Assembly: GCF_014396585.1 (NCBI RefSeq)
Contig: NZ_CP060717.1
Location: 1,116,001-1,180,000, forward strand
DNA from: Sphingomonas rhizophila
GTDB lineage: Bacteria > Pseudomonadota > Alphaproteobacteria > Sphingomonadales > Sphingomonadaceae
Direction of reading: 5' to 3'
DNA length: 64,000 nucleotides
Positions 1 through 10,739 of the stretch are shown here, piece after piece. Position 1 is the first letter of the stretch. Every line of letters begins with the position of its first letter. The notes beneath the pieces were generated by a model that saw only the letters and a program-made list of their open reading frames with translations, was not told the DNA's origin and ran no database searches. The translations under genes were made by a program, and so were the position numbers.

Positions 1-1027
1 TCAGCGCGTCGCACAGCACTAGGCGGCCTTCTGCGTCCGTGTTGATCACCTCGACCGTCTGGCCCGACATGGTGGTGACGACATCGCTCGGCCGCTGGGC
101 GTTGCCGTCGGGCATGTTCTCGACGAGGCCGCAGATGCCGACGACGTTGGCCGGGGCCTTTCGCCTGGCGATGGCCAGCATGGCGCCGGCGACAGCGCCC
201 GCGCCGCCCATGTCCCACTTCATCATCTCCATGCCCGCGGCCGGCTTGATCGAAATGCCGCCGGTGTCGAACGTCACGCCCTTGCCGACGAACACGAGCG
301 GCTTGTCGCCCTGGGTACCGCCGTTCCATTCCATCACCAGCAACTGCGGCGCCCGGCGCGACCCCTGCGACACGCCGAGCAGCGCGCCCATGCCGAGCTT
401 CTCCATCTCGGCCTGACCAAGGGCGCGAACCTTGAGACCGGCTTGTTCCATCGGCTCGCGGCAACGAGCGACGAAGCTTTCCGGATAGATGATGTTGGGC
501 GGCTCGGTCACCAGTTTGCGAGTCAGCGCGAGGCCGTCGGCAAGCGCCGAATAACGATCGCCCCACAGCGACTCCGCCCCGTCAGGAGCGCCGACGATGG
601 TGACCTGCTCCAGGGTCGGCTTCTGCTTGTCCTTGAGGCGGGTGCGATAGGCGTCGTGACGCCACGACCTCAGCACGGCGGCCAGCGCGACCCGCGCCGC
701 GGAGTCCGCATCAAGCCCCGCGCCCGACAGGTCGATCACTGCTTCACGCTCGCCCGACGTCAGCAACCGGCCCGCCACGGCACCGCCAAGCTGCTCGGCC
801 GCCGCCGCATCGGCACGGCCGATCCCGACAATCAACAATCGCCGCGCATCGTCGCCGGTCGTGAAATGTTCGACGACACTACCCGCATCCCCTTCGAACC
901 GCTGCCGCTTCAGGATCGAGGCCAGCCCGTTGGGGTCAATCCCGGTGGCGACGATCGAGGGGCCGGTTGCCGGCAAAACGAGCACATGATCACCGGCGGG
1001 GCGGCTGGTGGCGAAGCGAATCTGCAT
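1..1027 (-). CDS. pepA: Leucyl aminopeptidase, partial (C-terminus beyond window edge)
   Basis: Cytosolic M17 metallo-aminopeptidase that removes N-terminal residues from peptides, using two metal ions. The frame is open from an ATG at 1027 to the window edge (342 codons), so the last part of the catalytic domain is missing. The family signature NTDAEGRL, which supplies metal ligands, is visible about 12 residues before the edge, and the metal-binding Lys/Asp stretch GKGVTFDTGG lies upstream of it. The N-terminal third is the less conserved M17 N-domain. It diverges from lptD. No ORF caller that needs a stop codon would report it. Confidence 0.93.
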   Translation of the reverse strand, partial: MQIRFATSRPAGDHVLVLPATGPSIVATGIDPNGLASILKRQRFEGDAGSVVEHFTTGDDARRLLIVGIGRADAAAAEQLGGAVAGRLLTSGEREAVIDLSGAGLDADSAARVALAAVLRSWRHDAYRTRLKDKQKPTLEQVTIVGAPDGAESLWGDRYSALADGLALTRKLVTEPPNIIYPESFVARCREPMEQAGLKVRALGQAEMEKLGMGALLGVSQGSRRAPQLLVMEWNGGTQGDKPLVFVGKGVTFDTGGISIKPAAGMEMMKWDMGGAGAVAGAMLAIARRKAPANVVGICGLVENMPDGNAQRPSDVVTTMSGQTVEVINTDAEGRLVLCDAL

Positions 1028-1176
1028 GAAGGTCCTCGGGGCATGAACGATCGGGGTCGGCGCTCCTTAGGCCGCGCCGCCGGACTAGCAAAGCCTTGAG
1101 ACGGATTGCCGCCCTGCGCTCGAGGTGCAATAGGCTATTCACTCTGGCAAAAGCATCGAGCGGGACTGACACAAGC

Positions 1177-3396
1177 GTGCGAGCACTTCGGGGCTGCTGG
1201 ACGGCGTTGCCACTCCTTTTCGCGTTCTCCAACAACGCTGCCGCGCAGGATTCGCGGCCGGTCGCCGCGACGACTGCCGCCCCGGCGTCGTCCCCGGTCG
1301 ACTTTTCCGCCGACGTCGTCACCTACGACAGCGAGGCCGACCTTCTAACCGCGGAGGGGCGCGTGCGCATGGACCGCGACGGCTATTATGTCGCGGCGGA
1401 CAAGGTCGAATGGAGCCGCAGATCGGGTGCCGTCGTCGCCAGTGGTTCTGTCGTGCTGCTGTCGCCGGAAGGTGACCGGGTCATCGGCGAACGCGTCGTC
1501 CTCACCGATTCGCTTCGGGACGGAACGATCGAGAACCTGCTCGTCGTCCTCGACACCGGGGGACGCATTGCCGCCGACCGGGCGGTTCGCCGGGACGGTC
1601 GAACCACGCTCCAGAACGCCGTCTATTCGGCCTGTCCGGTCGTTGGCGACAAAGGGTGCCCGAAACGGCCGAGCTGGTCGATCAGCGCTGCCCAGGTCGT
1701 CCAGGACCCCGCGAACAACCGGATACGTTTTCGTGGCGGACGGTTGCACCTGTTCGGGGTCAGCCTGCCCCTTCTCCCGATCTTCTCCGTGAACACCGGC
1801 AATGGCGGCGGAGCGACCGGCGCCCTGATTCCGGACATCAGCATCTCCGCGTCGAATGGCTTCGAAGTCAGCCTGCCCTATTATTTCCGTCTGGCGCCCA
1901 ACCGCGACCTGACGATCACGCCGCATCTTTACACGAAGAACGTACCGGGGATCGAAGCGCGCTTTCGTAACCTCAACAGCCTGGGCGCGTTCCAGGTCGG
2001 CGCGTTCCTGACCTATGGAACGGTGGCCGAAACCGATCCCGCCGCGACCATCAGCGTCGAGCGCAAACGGGTCCGGGCCTATATCGAGGCGAACGGCAAG
2101 GCGCAGTTCTCGCCCGAGTGGGGCCTGACAACGTCGATCCGGGCGGCAACCGACAAAACCGTGACCCGCCGCTACGACCTTACCCGCGATGACCGGCTCC
2201 GCAGCTACATCAATCTCGAGCGCATTACGCCCGACGCCTATGTGTCGATTGCCGGCTGGGCGTTCCAGGGCCTGCGCGTCGACGACGTCCAGAAGCAGAT
2301 TCCCATCGCGCTTCCCGCAATCGACGCCCGCCTACGCGTGCCCTCGCCCGTGATCGGCGGCATGCTCGAACTGCAGGCCAACAGTCTCGCTATCCTGCGG
2401 CTCGAGGGCCAGGATACGCAGCGCGCTTTCGCGTCTGCCAAGTGGGAAACGCGGCGGATCACCCGATGGGGACAGGAGGTGGCGCTGACCGCCTATGCGC
2501 GCGGCGACGTCTATCACACGGACGAATCCGGCGACACCAGCGTCGCCATCTACCGCGGCACCGATGGCTGGCACGGCCGGGCGATCGGTGCACTGGCCGC
2601 GGACGTCCGCTGGCCGCTGGTCGGTCCGCTCCTCGGCGGCCTGCAACGGCTGACGCCGCGCGTGCAGCTGGTGATCACGCCCAACACCAACAATTTCGAC
2701 ATTCCGAACGAGGATGCCCGGGCGGTGGATCTCGAAGACAGCAACCTGTTCGCCCTCAACCGCTTCCCGGGCTATGACCGGTGGGAAGACAGTTCGCGGG
2801 TGACATATGGCGTCGAATGGGCCCTCGATCGGCCCAACTGGTCCGTCCAGACCGTCGTCGGACAAAGCTATCGCCTGTCCCGTCGACCGACGATCTTCCC
2901 GGACGGTACCGGCCTGACGGACCGGCTGAGCGACGTCGTCGGCAAGACGCGCGTGCGTTTCGGACGGTTGGTCGACCTCACCCACCGCTTCCGCCTCGAC
3001 AAGGATACCGCGGCGGTGCGGCGCAATGAGGTCGACCTGACGTTCGGGACCGACCTGACCTACGCCCAGATCGGCTACCTCCGGCTCAACCGGGACATCT
3101 CGAGCGAGGTCGAGGACCTTCGTGACAAGGAAGAGCTTCGCCTTGCCGGACGGCTGCAGTTCGCGCGGTATTGGTCCGTGTTCGGCGCCACGGTCGTCGA
3201 CCTGACCGACACCGAAGAGGACCCGCTCAGCCTGTCCGATGGGTTCCAATGGGTGAGGCACCGTTTCGGCATCAATTACGAGGACGAGTGTCTGGACCTT
3301 GGCCTGTCGTGGAAGCGCGACTATGAGCGCATCGGGGACTTCCGTAAGGGCAGCACTTTCTCGCTGCACTTGGCGTTCAAGGGGTTGGGCCGCTAA
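1177..3396 (+). CDS. lptD: LPS-assembly outer membrane protein LptD
   Basis: LptD forms, with LptE, the outer-membrane translocon that inserts lipopolysaccharide into the outer leaflet. From the GTG at 1177 the protein has a good signal peptide (hydrophobic TALPLLFAF, then AAA-QD as cleavage site). An OstA/LptA-like jelly-roll follows (roughly residues 35-135), with a conserved CPVVGDKGCPKRPSW cysteine motif at its end. The rest is a long beta-barrel rich in alternating aromatic strands. The frame also extends up to a TTG at 1096, but that would give an unusually long leader. It is first in lptD-surA-pdxA-rsmA, the classical cell-envelope operon. Confidence 0.92.
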   Translation: MRALRGCWTALPLLFAFSNNAAAQDSRPVAATTAAPASSPVDFSADVVTYDSEADLLTAEGRVRMDRDGYYVAADKVEWSRRSGAVVASGSVVLLSPEGDRVIGERVVLTDSLRDGTIENLLVVLDTGGRIAADRAVRRDGRTTLQNAVYSACPVVGDKGCPKRPSWSISAAQVVQDPANNRIRFRGGRLHLFGVSLPLLPIFSVNTGNGGGATGALIPDISISASNGFEVSLPYYFRLAPNRDLTITPHLYTKNVPGIEARFRNLNSLGAFQVGAFLTYGTVAETDPAATISVERKRVRAYIEANGKAQFSPEWGLTTSIRAATDKTVTRRYDLTRDDRLRSYINLERITPDAYVSIAGWAFQGLRVDDVQKQIPIALPAIDARLRVPSPVIGGMLELQANSLAILRLEGQDTQRAFASAKWETRRITRWGQEVALTAYARGDVYHTDESGDTSVAIYRGTDGWHGRAIGALAADVRWPLVGPLLGGLQRLTPRVQLVITPNTNNFDIPNEDARAVDLEDSNLFALNRFPGYDRWEDSSRVTYGVEWALDRPNWSVQTVVGQSYRLSRRPTIFPDGTGLTDRLSDVVGKTRVRFGRLVDLTHRFRLDKDTAAVRRNEVDLTFGTDLTYAQIGYLRLNRDISSEVEDLRDKEELRLAGRLQFARYWSVFGATVVDLTDTEEDPLSLSDGFQWVRHRFGINYEDECLDLGLSWKRDYERIGDFRKGSTFSLHLAFKGLGR

Positions 3397-3462
3397 GCCT
3401 GCGTTCAGCGGGCGTGAGTAAATCGACCTCGCAAATACCATTGGCTTTCAAGGAATTGACGC

Positions 3463-4824
3463 GTGGCAACAAGGATGACCGGTAAGCTGCTTTCGAAGCG
3501 TTCGGCGCTGCTAATGGCCGGAATCGGGCTTGCCGCCGCAACCACGGCAGCCGTCTCGCAAACCGCCGCGCCGCCCGCTGACAGCGCGGCCAACCTTCGC
3601 TTGCCGTCCAACCCCACCATCTACGGTGCGCCCCTGCCCCAGGTCGTGAAGGCGACCGTGATCGTCAACGGCGAGGTGATTACCCAGACGGATATCGACC
3701 AGCGCGTTGCGCTTCTCGCGATCGCCAATGGCGAGAGCATTCCGGCCGAGGAAATGGAACGCCTCCGCCAGCAGGTGCTTCGCAATCTTGTCGACGAAAC
3801 GCTGCAGATCCAGGCCGCCCGGGCAGAAGAGATCGAAATCAAGCCTGCCGATATCGACCGCACGATAACGCGCGTCGCCGGCAACCTGAAACAGAGCCCG
3901 GAACAGCTCGCGGCCTATCTTGCCGCCAATGGCTCATCGATCCGCTCGATCCGTCGGCAGATCGAGGGCGAAATCGCTTGGCGGCGCCTGCAAAGTGCGA
4001 AAATCGAAAGCGGCGTCAGCGTCGGCGAAGATGAAGTGAAGGCGGTCATCGCCAAGCTGGAAGCATCAAAGGGCACCCAGGAATATCGCGTCGGCGAAAT
4101 CTTCCTGTCGTCGACGGCCGCCAACCATGACGAAGTGAAGGCCAACGCGGGCAAGATCCTCGCCGCCCTTCGGCAGGGTGGCTCGTTCGCAGCTTACGCA
4201 CGCCAATATTCGCAGTCGACGACTGCCGCGGTCGGTGGCGACCTCGGATGGGTGCGCCCGGAACAGCTTCCCGCGCCGCTTGATGAGGCGGTCAAGGAAC
4301 TCGGCAACGGCGCGGTCTCGGTGCCGATCGATGTGCCCGGTGGCGTGTCGATCATCGCGGTGCAGGATACGCGCTCCATCCTGTCGAACGACCCGCGCAA
4401 CGCTGTCCTGAACCTCAAGCAGGTGTCCATCACCTTTCCGAAGGGAACGACAAGGGCACAAGCCGAAGCGCGGGTAGCGTCATTCGCCCAGGCTTCCCGT
4501 TCGATCGGTGGCTGCGGCGGTGCCGAGAAACTGGCCACCGACTTCCAGGGCGACGTCGTCCAGTCGGACCAGGTCAAGCTTCGCGAACTTCCGCCCGCGC
4601 TTCAGGAAATGATGCTGCCGATGCAGATCGGCCAGGCGACCCGTCCGTTCGGTAATCTGGAAGAAGGCGTCCGCGTCCTTGTGATGTGTGGCCGCGACGA
4701 GGTTGCGAGCACGCTTCCCACGTTCGACCAGGTCTATAGCCAGATCAACGAGGAGCGCGTGAACATGCGCGCCCGTCGCTATCTCCGCGACCTTCGGCGC
4801 GACGCAGTCATCGATTTCCGCTAG
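3463..4824 (+). CDS. surA: Periplasmic chaperone / peptidyl-prolyl isomerase SurA
   Basis: SurA escorts unfolded beta-barrel proteins, LptD among them, to the BAM complex. The 453-residue product has an N-terminal signal segment (GIGLAAATTAAVSQ region) and a SurA N-domain (about 60-200, starting IVNGEVITQTDIDQR). One clear parvulin domain follows (about 205-305, with the GGDLGWVRPEQLP signature), and then a weaker second parvulin-like region. The start is a GTG with AAGGA eight bases upstream; the ATG at 3475 has no usable ribosome site. It lies 66 bases after lptD and just before pdxA, as expected for co-transcription. Confidence 0.92.
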   Translation: MATRMTGKLLSKRSALLMAGIGLAAATTAAVSQTAAPPADSAANLRLPSNPTIYGAPLPQVVKATVIVNGEVITQTDIDQRVALLAIANGESIPAEEMERLRQQVLRNLVDETLQIQAARAEEIEIKPADIDRTITRVAGNLKQSPEQLAAYLAANGSSIRSIRRQIEGEIAWRRLQSAKIESGVSVGEDEVKAVIAKLEASKGTQEYRVGEIFLSSTAANHDEVKANAGKILAALRQGGSFAAYARQYSQSTTAAVGGDLGWVRPEQLPAPLDEAVKELGNGAVSVPIDVPGGVSIIAVQDTRSILSNDPRNAVLNLKQVSITFPKGTTRAQAEARVASFAQASRSIGGCGGAEKLATDFQGDVVQSDQVKLRELPPALQEMMLPMQIGQATRPFGNLEEGVRVLVMCGRDEVASTLPTFDQVYSQINEERVNMRARRYLRDLRRDAVIDFR

Positions 4825-4834
4825 GACCGGGCGG

Positions 4835-5848
4835 GTGTCGTCATTGCCCGCCCAGCCATTGGCCGTTTCACTTGGCGACCCCGCCGGGATCGGTCCGGAA
4901 GTCGTCGGCAAATGCTGGGACTATCGCGCGCGACTGGACCTTCCGCCGTTCGTGGCCATTGGTGACCCGCGAAGCCTGGCCGCCGTGTGGGACGGGCCAA
5001 TCGCGACCATCGACGACCCGCGGGAGGCGGACAGCGCGTTCGACATCGGATTGCCGCTGCTGGCGCTGGCCTCGGCCGAGCCGGACGTCCCCGGCGTGCC
5101 GAGCGTGGCCGGAGCCCACTGTTCGCTCGATTCGCTGGAGCTTGCGGTGGGACTGGCCCGGTCGGGCTCCGCGTCGGCGGTGGTCACCGGACCCGTGTCC
5201 AAGGTGCAGCTTTACGCGATTGGCTTCAGTCATCCCGGCCAGACGGAATTCGTCGCCGAACGGTGCGGCGTATCGTCGTCCAATGTCGCCATGATGCTTG
5301 CCGGGCCCACGCTTCGGACCGTCCCCGTCACCACCCACATTCCGCTGGCCGATGCGAGCAGCCTGTTGTCAACCTCTCTGATCGAGGCGAGAGCGCGGGC
5401 GACCCTGCGCGGCCTTCAGCGCAACTTCGGCATTGCCGATCCCCGTCTGGCCATCGCCGGGTTCAACCCGCACGCGGGCGAAGGAGGCGCGCTCGGTCGC
5501 GAAGAGATCGAGATCATCATCCCGGCGATCGACAATCTCCGGGCCGAAGGTTGGGACGTGACGGGTCCGCACCCTGCCGATACGATGTTCCATGCGGCCG
5601 CCCGAGCCCGCTACGACGCAGCGCTCTGCATGTATCATGACCAGGCGTTGATCCCCTTGAAAGCGCTCCATTTCGACGAGGGCGTGAACCTGACGCTGGG
5701 TCTGCCGATCGTCCGGACCGCCCCCGACCATGGCACCGCGTTCGATATTGCCGGCTTGGACCGCGCCGAACCAACGGCAATGGCGGCGGCGATCCGAATG
5801 GCGGCCAGCTGTGCGGCGCAACGCGCGGCAAACCTTCACCGGGCATGA
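4835..5848 (+). CDS. pdxA: 4-hydroxythreonine-4-phosphate dehydrogenase
   Basis: NAD-dependent oxidation of 4-phosphohydroxy-threonine in the DXP-independent-start branch of pyridoxal phosphate synthesis; a cytosolic dimer with a bound divalent metal. The 337-residue length is normal. Family motifs are visible: SLGDPAGIGPEV at the N-terminus, the metal-binding GFNPHAGEGG, HPADTMFH, and MYHDQALIPLK near the C-terminus. It begins with GTG ten bases after surA and overlaps rsmA by four bases (ATGA), which implies translational coupling. Confidence 0.95.
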   Translation: MSSLPAQPLAVSLGDPAGIGPEVVGKCWDYRARLDLPPFVAIGDPRSLAAVWDGPIATIDDPREADSAFDIGLPLLALASAEPDVPGVPSVAGAHCSLDSLELAVGLARSGSASAVVTGPVSKVQLYAIGFSHPGQTEFVAERCGVSSSNVAMMLAGPTLRTVPVTTHIPLADASSLLSTSLIEARARATLRGLQRNFGIADPRLAIAGFNPHAGEGGALGREEIEIIIPAIDNLRAEGWDVTGPHPADTMFHAAARARYDAALCMYHDQALIPLKALHFDEGVNLTLGLPIVRTAPDHGTAFDIAGLDRAEPTAMAAAIRMAASCAAQRAANLHRA

Positions 5849-6687
5849 GCGGGGACCCTGACGCCCCCGACGGGCCGGAGCCGCTGCGGTCCGTCATCGC
5901 CCGGCACGGCCTGTCCGCGTCAAAGGCGCTAGGCCAAAATTTCATCCTCGACCGGCAGCTCCTCGCCCGGATCGCGACCATTCCCGGCCTCGCACCCGGA
6001 GACAGGGTGTATGAGGTTGGACCCGGCCCGGGCGGCCTGACTCGAGCATTGCTCGACACGGGCGCCTCGGTCGTCGCCGTCGAACGTGACCGCCGTTGCA
6101 TCCCGGCCTTGGCGGAACTGGGGGCGGAGAGCGCTAACCGCCTGTCGCTGATCGAGGGCGATGCGCTGGAGGTGGACGAGGAACGTGAGGCCGGAACCGG
6201 TGCGCACATCGTCGCCAACCTGCCTTACAATGTCGGCACGGCCCTGCTGCTGCGGTGGCTCGGCGGCGAACGATGGCCGCCTTGGTGGAGCTCGCTGACC
6301 CTGATGTTCCAGAAAGAAGTCGCCGAGCGGATCGTCGCTCGAGCGGGCGACGATGCCTACGGCCGGCTGGCGGTCGCGGCGCAATGGCGATCGACTCCGC
6401 GGATTGCCATGCCCGTCCACCGCTCCGCCTTTGTCCCCCCGCCGAAAGTGGCGTCCGCCGTCGTTCACCTCGTCCCCGCCGCCGAGCCGGAGGGGGTCGA
6501 TCCTGCCGTTCTGGAAAGGCTCACCGCCGCTGCTTTCGGTCAGCGCCGGAAAATGCTTCGTCAGTCGCTCAAGGCGATGCCGGGTGCACTCGACGCGCTG
6601 GCAACATTGGGGATCGACCCGGCGCGGCGGGCGGAAACGGTCAGCGTCGACGAATATGTCGCGCTGGCGCGGCGGCTTTCGGCCTAG
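5845..6687 (+). CDS. rsmA: 16S rRNA (adenine1518-N6/adenine1519-N6)-dimethyltransferase
   Basis: RsmA (KsgA) dimethylates the two adjacent adenines in the 3' terminal loop of 16S rRNA late in 30S assembly. The protein (280 aa) opens with the substrate-binding segment KALGQNFILD, followed by SAM motif I (VGPGPGGLTRALL, about 58-70) and the catalytic NLPYN tetrad region (about residue 120). It is last in the lptD-surA-pdxA-rsmA operon. Its TAG stop lies in a CTAG shared with the opposing TPR gene, so no spacer is left for a terminator. Confidence 0.95.
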   Translation: MSGDPDAPDGPEPLRSVIARHGLSASKALGQNFILDRQLLARIATIPGLAPGDRVYEVGPGPGGLTRALLDTGASVVAVERDRRCIPALAELGAESANRLSLIEGDALEVDEEREAGTGAHIVANLPYNVGTALLLRWLGGERWPPWWSSLTLMFQKEVAERIVARAGDDAYGRLAVAAQWRSTPRIAMPVHRSAFVPPPKVASAVVHLVPAAEPEGVDPAVLERLTAAAFGQRRKMLRQSLKAMPGALDALATLGIDPARRAETVSVDEYVALARRLSA

Positions 6688-7181
6688 TTGACCTTCTTCG
6701 CCGTCGCGGGGGTCGCGGCGGCCATCGCCGGGCCCTTGACGATCGACGCCGACAGCGATGCCACCTGCGAGCAGCCCGCCGTACCGCACAGCTTCTGCAA
6801 CTTGGCGAGATTATCCTTGGCGCGAGGCAGCGCGCCAAGCTCAACCATCGCCTGCCCCTGGACCAGCAGCGCCTCGCGGTCGGTAGGTTCCATCGACAGC
6901 GCCTTGTTCGTCAGGCGAATCGCCTTTCCGAAGAGCTTTTGACGGATCGCCACCTTGCCCAGCGTGACAAACGCCGCGCGATTGCGCGGATCTACCGCCA
7001 GGGCAGTTTCGAGTGAATCGGCAGCAGCGTCCAGATTTCCCGACGCAAGTGATGCCTGGGCTTGAGTGGTCAGTTCAATGGAGCGCGGGATGATCTGGTC
7101 ATCCGGCTTCTGGGTCATACCGGGGACCGACAGGGCCGACGCGGCCAGGCCCAGGGTCAGTGCAAGCGGCGAAAAACGCAT
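6684..7181 (-). CDS. Secreted tetratricopeptide-repeat protein
   Basis: Small exported TPR protein of about 165 residues, with no enzymatic motif. The chosen ATG at 7181 has GGAG about seven bases upstream and gives a clean signal peptide (MRFSPLALTLGLAASALS). Two to three TPR helices follow, marked by ASLASGNLDAAADSLETAL and FGKAIRLTNKALSMEP, and there is a short Ala/Thr/Lys tail. Longer upstream starts in the same frame would bury the signal peptide. It is third behind guaB and rsmB on the same strand, 26 bases after rsmB. Such proteins usually act as periplasmic scaffolds; the partner is unknown. Confidence 0.75.
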   Translation of the reverse strand: MRFSPLALTLGLAASALSVPGMTQKPDDQIIPRSIELTTQAQASLASGNLDAAADSLETALAVDPRNRAAFVTLGKVAIRQKLFGKAIRLTNKALSMEPTDREALLVQGQAMVELGALPRAKDNLAKLQKLCGTAGCSQVASLSASIVKGPAMAAATPATAKKVN

Positions 7182-7207
7182 GATCATCTCCAACCAATTG
7201 CCCCGTC

Positions 7208-8372
7208 CTAACATGGGGCAACGAAGCACGCGACGGTAAAGCCGTCGGTCGTATCATGATGGGGCGTCAGCACCGTGGCCGCTCCATCCGTCCGACCTCC
7301 ATCGAAGCCGGCATCCTGCGCGCGCCAACCTGAATGGCGCCCTAAGAAATCGGCGGCCTGCCAGCTCCCTTCGACGGAAAGGATCGAGCAGGTCGCATAG
7401 ACCAACCTGCCGCCCGGCCGGACCAGCGGCGCCGCGATGTCGAGCAGGCGCTTTTGAAGGTCGACGAGGCGGGTCAGCCGCTCGGGTGTCAATCGCCACC
7501 GGCCTTCCGGGTTCCGCCGCCACGTTCCCGACCCGCTGCACGGCGCGTCGACCAGCACAACGTCCATCGAACCTGCCAGTTCTGCGAGTTGCTCGACCTC
7601 CCTGCCTCCGTCGAGCAGGCGAGTCTCGATCGTGGCGCCGGCGCGCTCGGCCCGCGGTGCGAGTTGCGACAGGCGCTGACGGTTGGTGTCGCTGGCAATG
7701 ACGCGCGCTCCCGGCGCCGCAGCGGCCAGCGCCAGCGCTTTGCCCCCGCCCCCGCACAAAGATCAAGGATCGCCGCACCGTCGGCCGGCTGGCAGGCAAG
7801 GGCAATCAGCTGGCTACCCTCGTCCTGGACTTCGACCAAACCCTCGTCGAACGCTGCGTCACCGGAAACCGCGCTGTCGGGCGGGAGGCGAAGCCCCACG
7901 GACTGAGCCGGGTCGCGACGGCGCCCTCGAAATGCGCGACCATCGAATCGCGATCAGTCCGCGTTATGTTTGCGCGCAGGTCGAGCGGCGCGCGTTCCAG
8001 CAATGCCCGCCACTCCTCCGGTCCGACGAGCGAAGAGAGTTCGGCCTCGATCCACTGCGGCAGGAGGCGCGAAGGCGCCGGCTGTTCTCCGTCACCAATG
8101 AGCGCAGGGCCATGCACCGAGCCATCGAACCACTGCCGCGCGTCTTCGAGCGCCAGTAATGCAGCTCGCCCGCTGTCCGGCCGATCACCGACGGCGCGAA
8201 TCGCCCTGAATACCAGCTCGCGCACTGCTCGCCGATCCTTCGAACCCGCATAGCGCCGAGGCTTGAAATAGCGCTGCACCAACGTGTCGGCAGGCGGCCC
8301 ATCATTGACGGCCGAGGCGATGATCTCGTCGAGCAGCTCGATCGCCGCTTGCGCGCGGGCGGCGGGCGTCAT
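7208..8372 (-). CDS. rsmB: 16S rRNA m5C methyltransferase of the RsmB/NOP family, frame broken twice
   Basis: SAM-dependent cytosine-C5 methyltransferase of the RsmB/NOP2 family. The N-terminal NusB-like region (8372 down to about 7897) and the Rossmann domain lie in three different frames. Adding one G to the run at 7894-7897 joins SPWG to LRLPPDSAV. Adding one G in the double run at 7743-7753 restores the SAM motif DLCAGAGGKALALAA. With both corrections the product is 388 residues, normal for the family, and retains the VDAPCSGSGTWRRNP catalytic motif and the second catalytic Cys (YATCSI). Both faults are in homopolymers, so sequencing error is likelier than decay. It starts three bases after guaB. 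Confidence 0.85.
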
Positions 8373-8375
8373 TGG

Positions 8376-9893
<1,518 letters not shown>

Positions 9894-10676
9894 CTAGCGG
9901 TCGTACCGATCCAGCAGACGCCGGGCCGCCTCGACATGCATATCCTCGACCATCGCGCCCTCGAACCGGACCGCCCCGCCCGTTGCATGGGCGACCAGCC
10001 GCCTCGCCCGCTCGATGTCCGTCTGGCTCGGCGCGAAGGCGGCATGACACGGGGCGATCTGGTCGGGATGAATCAGGGACTTGCCGTCGAAGCCGAGGCG
10101 ACGGCTCTCCTCTGCCTCGGCAACGAAACCTTCGGGATCCTCGAGCCGATTATAAACTCCGTCGAACGCCGCGATCCCCGCCGCCCGCGCGGCGAGCAGC
10201 GTTGACTGCAACGCGTAGCTCATCGATGCCCGCGAGCCGATCGGCAGGCGCAGGCTTGCCGCAAGATCATTTGTACCGACGATGAGCGCCGAACAGGATC
10301 GCGCGATCTCGGCGGCAGCCAGGACACCACCGGCGGTCTCGATCATCGCCGCGACCGGCTTGTCGAGCGGCTTCAGCGATTCTTCGACGAGTGGAAAGAC
10401 GACGAGGTCGCAGTTCGACGCGTTGGCTGCCGCGACGTCCATCTCGTGCCAAGTGGTGCGGATTCCATTCACCCGGATTGCGACCGGCATCGGCCAGTCC
10501 ATCGCCACCGCCTCGACCGCGGCCAACCTCGCCGACTCCTTGTTCTCGACCTTCACCGCGTCTTCCAGGTCGAGGACGACCAGGTCGGCGGCGCTGGCCC
10601 GCGCCTTCTCGATCGCTCGCGGATTGCTGGCCGGAAGGAACAGCACCGCCCGCCGGTCGACCAGGTTGAGCGTCAT
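9894..10676 (-). CDS. CitE-like CoA ester lyase (HpcH/HpaI aldolase family)
   Basis: A 260-residue TIM-barrel protein related to the beta subunit of citrate lyase and to (3S)-malyl-CoA or citramalyl-CoA lyases. These Mg-dependent enzymes cleave or hydrolyse acyl-CoA esters. Features seen: RRAVLFLPASNPRAIEKA at the N-terminus, VVLDLEDAV with acidic metal ligands, the RVNG strand, a MIETAGGVL strand, and FDGKSLIHPDQI near the end. There are no citrate lyase alpha or ACP subunits nearby, so a standalone CoA-ester lyase is the better guess; the substrate cannot be read from sequence. It precedes guaB on the same strand. Confidence 0.82.
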   Translation of the reverse strand: MTLNLVDRRAVLFLPASNPRAIEKARASAADLVVLDLEDAVKVENKESARLAAVEAVAMDWPMPVAIRVNGIRTTWHEMDVAAANASNCDLVVFPLVEESLKPLDKPVAAMIETAGGVLAAAEIARSCSALIVGTNDLAASLRLPIGSRASMSYALQSTLLAARAAGIAAFDGVYNRLEDPEGFVAEAEESRRLGFDGKSLIHPDQIAPCHAAFAPSQTDIERARRLVAHATGGAVRFEGAMVEDMHVEAARRLLDRYDR

Positions 10677-10739
10677 GCCGAATTTCCTTCCCGTTCGATG
10701 CGCCCGGCGTCATCATGGAGGCAAGCAAGGGGGATATAC